Of a stretch of DNA of 64,000 nucleotides, positions 45,999 to 56,167 are shown piece by piece. Each line of letters begins with the position of its first letter. Within the stretch, counting starts at the first letter, position 1. The notes beneath the pieces are model-generated. The model ran no database searches and was not told the DNA's origin. It saw only the letters and a program-made list of their open reading frames with translations. The translations under genes were made by a program, and so were the position numbers. This stretch comes from Plectrocnemia conspersa (taxonomy: Eukaryota; Arthropoda; Insecta; Trichoptera; Polycentropodidae), in NCBI GenBank assembly GCA_009617715.1, contig VTFK01000066.1, positions 1,240,001 through 1,304,000 on the forward strand, read 5' to 3'.

Positions 45999-46254
45999 CG
46001 GATTCTTAGATCACCAAAGCAAAGATATAACCGCCGGCCGGTTAATGTAATAGAAAATCGCAAAAAAATTGTTGGTCATTCAAATACTTTCGATCTTCCG
46101 AGAAAATATGCATATTTTCAAACATCTGGCACAAACACATTCAGAAATGTTTCTTATATGAGTGTCTTATTTTATTACTTAAGCGAAAACATGGCAAATT
46201 CGAGTGTTAAAAACTTGTTAACAAAAAATTGTACATGCTTTTCTTTATTTTGGA
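45999..46254. other. Short non-coding stretch
   Basis: ACCGCCGGCCGGTTAATG near 46030 is the only GC-rich spot. Nothing recognised. Confidence 0.4.
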
Positions 46255-46600
46255 TCGCACATCGATCGTATCGAAGATCGAGTTAAACTTTTGGGAATTC
46301 GTGAGATTTATTAATCCAAACATTGTCGTCTTGGTCGATTCGACGTAGCTCCGTTTAGTGCTATTTCATCTGATATTTAATCATTTATTTCAAGTCGGTA
46401 GCGAAGTGGTAGATATAAATAAAGAGTTGAAAACAAGTTTGTGTAATTTAAAAAAATTAAGTGATTCTTATTTCTACTTTTTTGTAATGAAAGTGATTCA
46501 AATGTTTAGAGTTATATACCCTTACAATTTTTGATTATTTGATCAATGTAAATGATTCGGAGCGAAATCCCTTTATTATGATTTAATATTCGAAATTGAT
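46255..46600 (+). repeat. Dispersed repeat family D, copy 3
   Basis: Blocks in order: ATCGTATCGAAGATCGAGTT (46265), GATTCGACGTAGCTCCG (46335), GGTAGCGAAGTGGTAGA (46396), ATATACCCTTACAATTTTTG (46514), and AATGATTCGGAGCGAAATCC followed by CTTT (46552-46574). It agrees with copies 1 and 2 in order and orientation and is expanded by an A+T-rich insertion in the middle. Confidence 0.65.
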
Positions 46601-47579
46601 AAGAAATTGAGCGTCGCCATTCTATGGAATGTGTGAACAGGAAATGGTGTGTTTGATACTTTTTCCACCTTCGTTTTTATTGCTATAAGGTACAAGATTT
46701 TAATGTTTTAGTTGTTACCTTTAGTTAGCCGTCCGCTAGGATACGCAATATTATTTATTTATGCCGACGAGAAAAAAAATATCTGTATGAATTAATAGTA
46801 TTTAAAAAAAATACTAATTATTATAGAAAAGTTTTTTCTTTACTTTACACACGAGATATAAATCGAAATACAGATACTAAAATTTAAAACAGAAAAAAAT
46901 ATTGTTACTCTTTTAAAATAACTAATGGATGTAAATATCTTGCTTTACATCCAAATCATTTAAATCCCTTTTAATTAAGTAACATTTAAAAAAAAAGTTT
47001 CAATCAAATTATTGAAAAGTAAATAAAAATATATATACATGTATTAAGTATGAAACAAATAGATTGTATATTTTAGATTATTTATATAAATTTGACTTAA
47101 TAAAGAGCTATTAAAATTATTATAAAAATGTTTAGAAATACTTAAAAATACTTCTTTATAATAAGAGTATCAGATATTTAAATAGATTTATTTAAAACTA
47201 GACTTTCAAAATGTTACACGAATATTAAAGATCTTTTATTAACCATAAACTTTCAATGTCATTAAGAAACAAACTATTAATAAAAGAAAGCCCTACTTTG
47301 TTATTAAAGCTCTTGTACAATATTTTATAACTGAAAAACTCGAGTGATTACAGTACGAAAACTATTTTTTTCTAAAATAAAGATGATCACCAAACTACTT
47401 TTAAGATAAATTGTTAACTATTTTTTAACCAGCTTAATTTGATGATCGGATTCCTGTCATCAAAAGTTTCTCAATCGTAACGGATATGAGAAATTGCCTC
47501 GATTTAGACAACGGTATGTATCATTTTGTCTTCTGAGTGCGTAAGATTTTTTTTTGTGCAAGATAATATAATTTATATC
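46601..47579. other. A+T-rich non-coding stretch
   Basis: No feature recognised. Confidence 0.5.
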
Positions 47580-47860
47580 TCGGTAAGCCTCGGCCATCGA
47601 GAAGAAAAGGTTCGATTAAATCGGTCGTCCTTTGAAGTGTCTTAGTAATGTGTGTCTGAGGCGTACTTTAGAGGCTTTCCAACGTTCCAGGTGGGCTGGA
47701 CGCGGTGAGAATAAAACCCACAAACCTGACATTTGGGGACGAATGGTCCTTAATCTTATTGCAATCCTTAGGGAGAAGGACTTGGCCTTAACAGCCCTTC
47801 CACTTTTTACCCTCCACTCTGGCGAGGGTTCTGGCACGTGATTCGAGAAAAATAAGACAG
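47580..47860. other. GC-rich unique segment open on both strands
   Basis: A 280-bp island that is open in a plus frame (47632-47841, ending LTALPLFTLHSGEGSG) and in a minus frame (47837-47616, MPEPSPEWRVKSGRAVKAK). The simultaneous openness reflects composition, and neither peptide is recognised. It could be an exon, a TE fragment or regulatory DNA. It ends at a TGGCACGTGA E-box (CACGTG, 47834-47839). Confidence 0.25.
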
Positions 47861-50477
47861 AAGATTAACTTAAATTAAAAATTATTAAAACATCTTACAA
47901 TTTATTCTTCAACCCTTTCCATTGGTATCTTGTAATCTTGACTATGCTGTTCTTTTCGCCACTTCACTTACACGACATCTAAGATTTTTTGCTTGATAAA
48001 TATAATAGAAATATTTTTAAGAATGTCATTCTTGTTTAAAAAGTACTAACATAATATGTCGTTTGTAAAAAGTAAAGGATATTAAAAAGAAAAACTTGGG
48101 AGAAACAAAAAAAATTGTCCTTAATGAAATTAAAAACACTTTTGTTGCCAAAATTTATTATATCGAATTCACTACTTTATCAAAAACTGCCGTATCTGAT
48201 GCCATAATTCAATTAAGGTTGAGATACATTTTTAATATGTTGTAGAAACAGTGAAATTTGTATACTTTTTTTAATATTTGCATTTCATTAAGATTTATAG
48301 TGATATGCATTTTTCTGGTCATATTTAAGGAGTTAAGATAATTGAATAAAAATATTAGGCTTATTTAAAAAAAATAACAGTTTTAGAAAAATGTACAACA
48401 TTAAATAACTTACTATCAACCGAATCGGTTCAGTCCTGAACTCGCATCCAGCGGAGCTTACACCATATCGATTTAAAAAATGTATTGATATATAAATATA
48501 AAAAATGGTGCATCACTATTATTATCGAAATACGTCAAATTTTCGTGTCACTTCTGTGAAATTTCCATAATAAAACCCTACCCTTCCATCACACGACTTA
48601 ATCAAACCCCCGAAAGTTTCATGACCTTAGTACACCGACTATGATTGATGCGTTTACGGGGTATGTAAAACACCCCAAGTTTGCGCCTAGGTAATTGCGC
48701 GGCCGTAAAACTTTGCGATCAAGATTGATATTGTTTTATATGGAGAAGTGTGCACACACCAAGAGGCAATACCTTACCCTAGCACCCTAGCGAAATTTAT
48801 GGCCCGCATACAATGGAACCGGTCGCAAGGGCGTCTAGAATTGATTGTAAGGTTGTATATTTCGCAGGGACGGATTAATGTGCATGAAATTCACCGAATG
48901 GATCATTGAACCGACTTGAACCGTTCGATGATCTGTGACAGCGGTCTTGAACCTTTTAGTTTGAAATCTGGAATTATTTTCTTGATATAATACTTATCTT
49001 ACCCTATCTACTCATTGCGATTGTACTAACATTTTTCAAAGCGTTCTCAAAACTTTTTAAAACCATATTTATTAGAAATATATCGAGCTATAATTTTAAA
49101 TATAGGGTTAGTCAAAATATCCACTTTTTAATTTACAATGGACCCCCCCCCCTTCCCCAATGTGGGGCTTAAATCGGTCACCACATTAGATCGTGTACAT
49201 GTATAACTTTATAATATGGCAGCTATTTAACCACGAGCCGCCATTTTTTTTAAACATTAAAAATCACAGAAAACGCCGCTTCTCTCTTCCCTTGGTCCAG
49301 CTCGATGTATAGAATTCAATCCACTTCGGAGACGCTTAATAAATATATTATAAATAAACTGAAAATTTATTATATTATTTGAAAATCAATCGATAACCGC
49401 ACGATCTCTAATTCAATATGTGACAATTCGATGGGTCTCGCAAAACTGTATTATCCATCACAAGCTGGTCTTTATTATGTTCCCATGCAAACCATAATAG
49501 ATATTTTCAAATGTATTGTAGTGAATGTATAGAACAAAGAAGCTGTCATTAAAGTTGTTTTTTTAAGTCTGGCATTTTTCTAAAGAGTACGGTCGTATTA
49601 ATTTTGTCTCTATTCACATTTTGCTTATTAGCCCTTTTATGATTCAGCTCTTATTATCCTCGGAGTAAATTATGAGTTGCAAAAGTATATAATAGAAATA
49701 CAGGTAATACGTGATACATCTGTACTTACAGGTATAATAATACCATTTCAATGGCTTCCACATAATGTGAGGGGAAAATATATAATGATTACCGCAACTG
49801 CAACGTTTTGGTTTAACAATATCATACTTTAAGCGTCGCTGAGTCTAAAAATAAAACCGGGCGTATAATCAAAGAGAAATTATAAAGGGCGAGGCTTTCA
49901 TCAAAGTATCAAAGGGTTTCGGTACATAAATAAAGTTGAAAACTTGAGCTGAAATTTAATATAAAGTTTGCCGCTCTACTATTTTCTCCCACAACGCAAT
50001 CTAATAATATAGTAATTGCTTTATTTTTGAAAAAAAATACCTTCATTTTCGACGCAAAGTGCTAGCATTACTCTTGCAAGATGTTGTTACGTTTTAGCAA
50101 AAAAAAAATAAGTTCGGTAATGTACTTGAAATTTGAATTTCTAATAAACTAACTTGTAGAATAAAATATCATAAATATGTATTTAAAATGCTTTTCATAG
50201 TTGATCTAGTGTTTTTCACGTGAATATGAAATAAGCAATATGCGAAGAGACTTTACACAATGGTGAAGCAAGTCGGATTTGACAAAAAAATTAAAAATAA
50301 TATTTATATAATTAGTTATGATAAACTGTGCTATATAGTACATATTTAATTTATTTAAATTAACTTAATAACCGTGGAATTAAAAAGATAAGAATGCAAT
50401 ATTCAGAATATATGTGACTACAAAAAAAGCTTTTTTGTTAAAAAAAAAATGTATTGTTCTTTATTTATATGATTTAT
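47861..50477. other. Non-coding stretch with a GC-richer middle and a C-tract
   Basis: 48570-48960 is moderate-GC and repeat-free. 49143-49152 is a run of ten C. 49175-49275 resembles a decayed family C unit (ATATGGCAGCTATTTAACCA, AAAAATCACAGAAAA). No gene recognised. Confidence 0.45.
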
Positions 50478-51830
50478 ATATTTATTTATTTATTTATTTA
50501 TTAAAATTATAACCATCGTGACCTGACAGGCAAACCTAATGCGTCACGATAGTCAAAAGTACTAATACATCATAATACATACAAATATAAACAAGACAAA
50601 ACAACAGACACAAATCACCTCAACAGGTGTGCATTGTCCCATACGAATTGAACCAAAACTCCATAAGTGCAAGAGAAAATGTCAATATTACTATGGACAG
50701 AATTGAGCAGATAAATGGCCTTGGCCAGAGAAGAGTTGGCAAGTGCTCCAGTTCTACACTTAACAGGCAAGAATAGTGGACGCGACCGAGAACTATATCC
50801 ACCTTCAGGAGCCCACATTTGAAGCTGCTCGAGCACTGAAGGATTGTCTACGATGCCCTTGAGCAATTTCCAGAAGTGTTTAATTACATAAACACTTCTG
50901 CGAGTCGACAAAGAAACGTATCCCAGGGCTCCCAAAATAAAAGCACTGGGAAACAAGAACGGATAATACCCGCATTCCTTCAAGTATAAATATCGAAGAA
51001 ATTTACGTTGTACTTTTTCCAGCTTTGATTCATTACGCCTGGGATCCAAATGATGGAGCTAGTTTCTAGTATGCTGCGGACTAGAGTATCATAAAGAGTG
51101 CGCAAAACTAAAGTATTCCTGAAGTAACGCGCATTTCTCAAGATAAAACCGAGCATTTTTAAGGATTTGCTATGAGTCTCTGCAATGTGCTGGCTAAATT
51201 TCCAACGTTCTTCGAAAGTCACTCCTAAATCCTTAGTTGAAGAAAACCTTTCCAGAAAATATCCGCCTAGATGGTATGAATATTTTGCCGGCGTTAACGA
51301 CCTTGAAAATGAAATTGTGTGACATTTCTTTACACTGAAAGACAATTGGTTATAGCAAGCCCATTTCCATATAGAGTTGAGATCCTCCTGTAGGTCGAGG
51401 GAATCAGAAATCTAATGCATTTTCTTGTAAATTTTCAAGTCATCTGCATATAATAAAAAATCTGAATGCTCTATTGCTGTTTCTATGTCATTAATGAACA
51501 ATAAAAACAACAATGGACCCAAATTGGATCCTTGAGGTACTCCAGTAGGGGTCTTATATCGTTCTGAAAAAGAGTTATTATACTTAACGAATTGATATCT
51601 ATTGGTCAAGTAATTTGAGAATAGATTTATGAGATCTTCAGAAAACCCGAAATTAGATAACTTTTTTACAAGTAAAGCATGGTTAACTTTATCAAATGCT
51701 TTTTCAAAATCTGTGTATACGACGTCCACTTGTACACCAGAGTCCAATGATTTTGAAACATAGTTAGACAAAACCATTAGATTAGTGACAGTGGATCGAG
51801 ATTTACGGAAACCATGTTGTTGGTATAAAA
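50478..51830 (-). pseudogene. Jockey/CR1-like non-LTR retrotransposon RT, 5'-truncated (element B, copy 2)
   Basis: The best preserved coding matter in the window, read from 51830 down. It begins inside the RT fingers with QHGFRKSRSTVTNL, then VYTDFEKAFDKVNHALLVKK (finger/palm with the first catalytic Asp). Next come TGVPQGSNLGPLLFLLFIND (GVPQGS at 51526-51543) and the catalytic YADDLKIY (YADD at 51439-51450). An in-frame stop follows near 51414; then the same frame continues with LSFSVKKCHTISFSRS, STKDLGVTFEERWKFSQHI and LGFILRNARYFRNTLVLRTL. After a frameshift near 51040 the C-terminal extension reads LEKVQRKFLRYLYL through SSLAKAIYLLNSVHS to 50615. The 3' UTR ends in a (TTTA)n-type tail (50480-50505), typical of some non-LTR clades. 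The endonuclease and ORF1 are missing. One stop plus one frameshift over about 400 codons suggests a fairly young insertion. Confidence 0.9.
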
Positions 51831-52082
51831 TTATATTCTAACTTTTGATTTAGTTTCTGACATTTTAAAATTATAAAAATATAAATCTTTTGTATAAAAT
51901 TTTAATATAAATTTCGTTTCGTATTGATGTATGTATATAATACTTTTCTAATATGCTATGATTTTTATATATATATATATATATATAAAAAAATATATTA
52001 TATAAATATATACAATATATAAAATGTAACATGCACAAAATTAAATAAACCTAACCTTGTAGACCTAAAACTAATGACATTG
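51831..52082. other. A+T-rich stretch with an (AT)n microsatellite
   Basis: An uninterrupted AT dinucleotide run of about eleven units spans 51966-51987. Nothing else seen. Confidence 0.7.
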
Positions 52083-52130
52083 AAATGCCTAAGCACATAC
52101 TTAATCAAAGCAGTATGTGCTTAGGCATTT
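52083..52130. repeat. Perfect 19-bp inverted repeat related to the element A 3' end
   Basis: AAATGCCTAAGCACATACT (52083-52101), a 10-base spacer, and the exact complement AGTATGTGCTTAGGCATTT (52112-52130). The right arm plus the following TATGTTTGTATT matches the plus-strand view of the element A copy 2 end (GTGTTTAGGCATTTTATGTA, from 35355). The hairpin may therefore be two element A 3' ends head to head. Confidence 0.85.
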
Positions 52131-52619
52131 TATGTTTGTATTTAAATTAACGCGGTAGATAGGTTCCAGGAAATATTGCGTATATCGAAATTTATAATAA
52201 AACTATCGAATAGTATTTACGTGTATTTTTTAACGTTTCTTTAACTTATAAAGTAAACAAGCAAAATAAATTATTATACAACATGCGTGCACTCCAAAAA
52301 TCAATTCAGAAAAAAATGCATGGGCAGTGGGAGAGGTTCCTAATGTAGGCGAAGAACAATAAATGGGGGTAAGCCATTAACTCATACGTTTGTATATCAC
52401 TGCACGTTTGGAACTAAATATGTTTGATTTAGAGTATTTAAAAAAAGTTTTTTTCTATTGTAAAAATGTATTGCGTAAATCAAGGAATAAATGTAAATAT
52501 TCATCATAGCTTTTGTAAAGATATATTTTTTAATTTATAAATATGTTTTGACCTTACCTATGAGGAATATTTTTATTTAATAAGAAATATTTTTTTTTAT
52601 ATTTTTCACTAAAATCTGT
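52131..52619. other. Non-coding stretch
   Basis: Nothing recognised; A+T-rich with a slight GC rise at 52310-52370. Confidence 0.45.
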
Positions 52620-53560
52620 AGTTTTTTTAAGCTTCAACAAAATATTACATTTTTATATGATTGATATAAACTTTTATTTAAATCTAAGTTTTAGGTTGTA
52701 GATTAGATTAGCCAGCCTGATCCGTCATCTTATTTTAAAAATTGAGGCTATTTAAAAAAAATCATAACTTTGAAATAAAATTAATTATTTAAAGTAATTA
52801 CTCAAAAAAGAGAGAAAAGTAAAAAATTTTAAATCGTTTTAAAATATTAATAGAAATAAAATAAAAATTGCAAATATTTTTTTTAATAATTTTACTATTT
52901 AGAGCAGAATCTACTTTATCGCTGTGAACCAATATTTTTTAACTAAAGAAAAGTCGAATCTGGTAATAAAATGTCACATTTTTATTATAAGAAGCTTTTT
53001 AGTTCATCTCTAATTTACTTTGTTAAAAAATTAAAAATTGATTTTTATGTTTATTTATGTTGTTTTTTAAGGAAACGATTATTTTATTATATCGACATGA
53101 TTTTTTTTTAAATTAAGAAAAATAGTCTCGGCAAAGTTTGGTTTTTAGACTGATCTGACATATTCTTTTTAAATGTCAAAAAGAAGTCAAAAATATTTAA
53201 AAATAAAAATAAAATTGAAATTAAATATTTTTTTACATTTTCTTGCCATTTGTGTTTTTTTGAAAACACGATTGCTGTTGTAATTTAAATAATATAATAT
53301 TAACATAGATCTTGAAAATAATTCAGCTTAATTTGTGAGTCAAACTGAACCGCCACCTTGTTTCAAAATGTCGTCTAATAAAAAAAATCGTATCTATCTA
53401 CGTAAAATCTTAGCGAAAATGTTTAAAAATAGATGTGAAAACAATAGAATTTAAAAAAATTTTGGTCATTTATGTGGGTTTTTGAGGATACGATAACTGC
53501 TGTAGTTTTGATGAAATCGTTATAATTTTTTTTAAATAGATCTTGTAAATATCTTTGCTG
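52620..53560 (+). repeat. Family C array, four decayed plus-oriented units
   Basis: Units are recognised at about 52680-52780 (GATTAGCCAGCCTGATCCGT, AAAAATTGAGGCTATTTAAA), 53070-53210 (ACGATTATTTTATTATATCG plus ACATGA, GACTGATCTGACATATTC), 53262-53400 (ACACGATTGCTGTTGTAATT, GTCAAACTGAACCGCCACCT) and 53486-53560 (GATACGATAACTGCTGTAGT plus TTTGATGAAATCG). Spacing is again roughly 200-250 bp after the first gap. Confidence 0.55.
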
Positions 53561-53610
53561 TTGTATATAAATAAATACATAAAGATTGTATATAAATAAA
53601 TACATAAACA
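53561..53610. repeat. 25-bp tandem duplication
   Basis: TTGTATATAAATAAATACAT followed by AAA is repeated at 53561-53583 and 53586-53608, period 25 bp. Confidence 0.85.
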
Positions 53611-53832
53611 CATTTAGACTGAATGTCTTATAATAATTTATATTTTAATAAAACAAAACTACCTCAATTTAAGGAGAACCATTGTAGAAATACTAATATG
53701 TAACTCAATTTTCAATCTAATATTAAAAAATATATTTTAGATGTCCCTTTTTATGAAATAGTTTAACAAAACAGATCATATACTCTCTAATGATTATTTT
53801 TCCCTTCACCAGTTAATTTAATTCTAATAATA

Positions 53833-54025
53833 TGATTTTATAAATTAAATATATTATAGTATGAATCATATTTCGCTGTAAATGCTTTTGAATTTTAGTC
53901 TAATTGTTTTTTAATGTTTATAAGCTGTGATTTTATAAATTAAATATATTATAGTAAGAATAATATTTCGCTGGCAATGCTTTTGAATTTGCGTCTAATT
54001 GCCATTTAAAGTTTATCAGATGTGG
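53833..54025. repeat. 95-bp tandem duplication
   Basis: TGATTTTATAAATTAAATAT followed by ATTATAGTA begins at 53833 and again at 53928. Both copies continue through ATATTTCGCTG...AATGCTTTTGAATTT and GTCTAATTG to a TTTAAAGTTTATAAG-like end. Divergence is low (about 10 differences), so the duplication is recent relative to most repeats here. Confidence 0.85.
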
Positions 54026-55880
54026 TCATTGGTTTGTGTTGATATTGCAATATTAAATTATATGATGAGCGCATGGTATTGAGGTTCTATCACAGCAATA
54101 ATAATCTCAGAACCATCTAACAGCAATTTCAGTGAAAATTATTGTACAAACTACATCAAATACAAGCAATGGAATGTCTGGACGCAGACATGAAAATTGA
54201 CAGGAAACGTTTTCCAGATCTGGTGCATTCATTAATGTCAGCCTTACAAGCGAATGGCCGACAAATTAATTTACGTCCAGACATATTCTCAACAGTTTTA
54301 TAAATCATTCTATATTTATGAATCTTTAAAATGTTTTTACATTGGGTGCATTGTCAAGTAATGTAAATTAATTTTTTCATGCATTCCTCAACATTTGTAC
54401 AGGACTGCTATTTATTTTTTAATTCTACAAAACAAGTATTTTTAATTTATTGGGGAAGATCTTTCTTCGACTTAAATTCTCTATGAGAATTTATTAAAAT
54501 TGTGTTATTTAGTCCAACTAGGATGCCTTAATATATTATTTCAAGAACGGTGGTTTTATACTGAGTTATCGTTTTTAATTGCAAATACAAAAAAAAAGAT
54601 GTACGAATTCATATAAATTGATCCTGCCTTATACGAAATTAAATATTTAATTGTAATAGTAGATAAATATGGTAGCCAGGTGATTTATATTCTGACAAAT
54701 GCGATGGATGGATTAATACAAATATTTTCAGTTAGATCAGACACGCGTAATCCGATACAGGAGATGGATCAGTGAACCTCAGTAACCCAACAGTAAGCAC
54801 GGTTATGTTAATACACATAATATCTGGTAACGAATGTAATATTGTGGCCTTTAAGTGACTGAACTTAAGTGCAGTAAATATTTTATAGACTTTTATAGTT
54901 GTTCTGAAAAATAATACAGCCAATAAAGATGCATTCGATTATTGTTTTGGCTCAAATAGACGCCGTTCCATAAAAGTTTATAGTAGAAAATGAAAGCCCA
55001 TTCACTACGTTGTTAGTTTTCTTATGAAGCATACTCTTACGGAGATTCGTATTTACGTTGCCAATGTTCTTTGAAATATATTTAAAAAATATAAAATAAT
55101 ATTATCATTGATCAATCTACTTAACGGCAGTTACTAAAATGCTTATTAATATTTTTCATAATGTTCAAATTGTTCATAACTGATTAATCAGAGCATAATA
55201 ACCTAAAATCAGATCATTCACTAATCATAATTAAAATTTAATTGTTTTATTCTGTGATGTGTAACCGAGTGACAATTGAACCATCCAAGTTTTAATTAAT
55301 TAATTTAAGAGAATTCAGTCGGATAACGTAAATATCTGTTCAAGTGTTATATTTAGAAGACAACTCTGTGGATATCGGTCTCGAAATGAAGTTTTCAGCG
55401 TTGCTCTTGGGGATTAAAACAAAAATAATCCTTTTAATAGGACGCTGAATGCTAATGTCTCTCATCTCCTAAAACTTGAACGTCTTGATATAAAATTTGT
55501 CATTAAAGAGACACTTGCATCCGGTGCTCTATTATTTCTTTTATTTAACCGAAGAAACTTAGATAATTGTCGTCCATCAAAGTCCAGGGGAGAGTTGCAC
55601 AACTAATTTGTGTCTGGATCTATTTTAAGGACGCCTGTGACTGGAATTAAGGAACAGCTCGCGCCGTAAACTTCTTTGTGTCGTTCCAAAACCAGAAGTA
55701 TTCTTAGATGCGTTATTAATAGCTTTCGTCCTTTTAAAGCGTCTTAGTAAGTTGCAGTAACTTTAAATGCGCATTAAATTAAGCGCCTAACTTTTTTGTG
55801 TTGCGGACAAAGGTTATAAAATATATCTGTAAAGAGATAATGTAGAATCGCCTTAGCTTTTTAAAACATGATTATTTATG
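54026..55880. other. Non-coding stretch, mixed composition
   Basis: 54060-54310 is GC-richer with no recognised frame. 55320-55760 is moderate-GC and repeat-free. No gene supported. Confidence 0.4.
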
Positions 55881-56167
55881 TAGGTATATGCTTGTATTAT
55901 ATAAAGTGCAGCATAAACAACGACGGAGATTCTAGGGGATGCTTTCCGACGCTATACGTAAACGTCGTCGTTATATCCGTTATCCGTTATCTTCGGGCCA
56001 TTGTAGGGCTTTGGATGTGGGTCCTACATACGAACGGTCGCGTTGATATCATTATACGGTCTATTTCGACAAGAGAAGTGTTGGAAAACCCCGATAAACC
56101 CCATAGACTATGGAAAGTGCTAAATATATGTTTTACCACGAATGGAAAATATCAAATGCTACAATAA
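55868..56167 (+). CDS. Unidentified 99-codon ORF
   Basis: ATG at 55868 to a TAA near 56165. Residues about 22-60 (GDSRGCFPTLYVNVVVISV, then RYLRAIVGLWMWVLH) suggest one hydrophobic segment, and the end (RLWKVLNICFTTNGKYQML) is mixed. It coincides with a moderate-GC patch (55915-56110) containing AACGTCGTCGTTA. I recognise no family, and the length is within reach of chance for this local composition. Confidence 0.15.
   Translation: MIIYVGICLYYIKCSINNDGDSRGCFPTLYVNVVVISVIRYLRAIVGLWMWVLHTNGRVDIIIRSISTREVLENPDKPHRLWKVLNICFTTNGKYQMLQ

Noticed and set aside
47616..47841. Two overlapping genes on opposite strands
   Set aside because: Both frames are open because the patch is GC-rich; neither peptide is recognisable.
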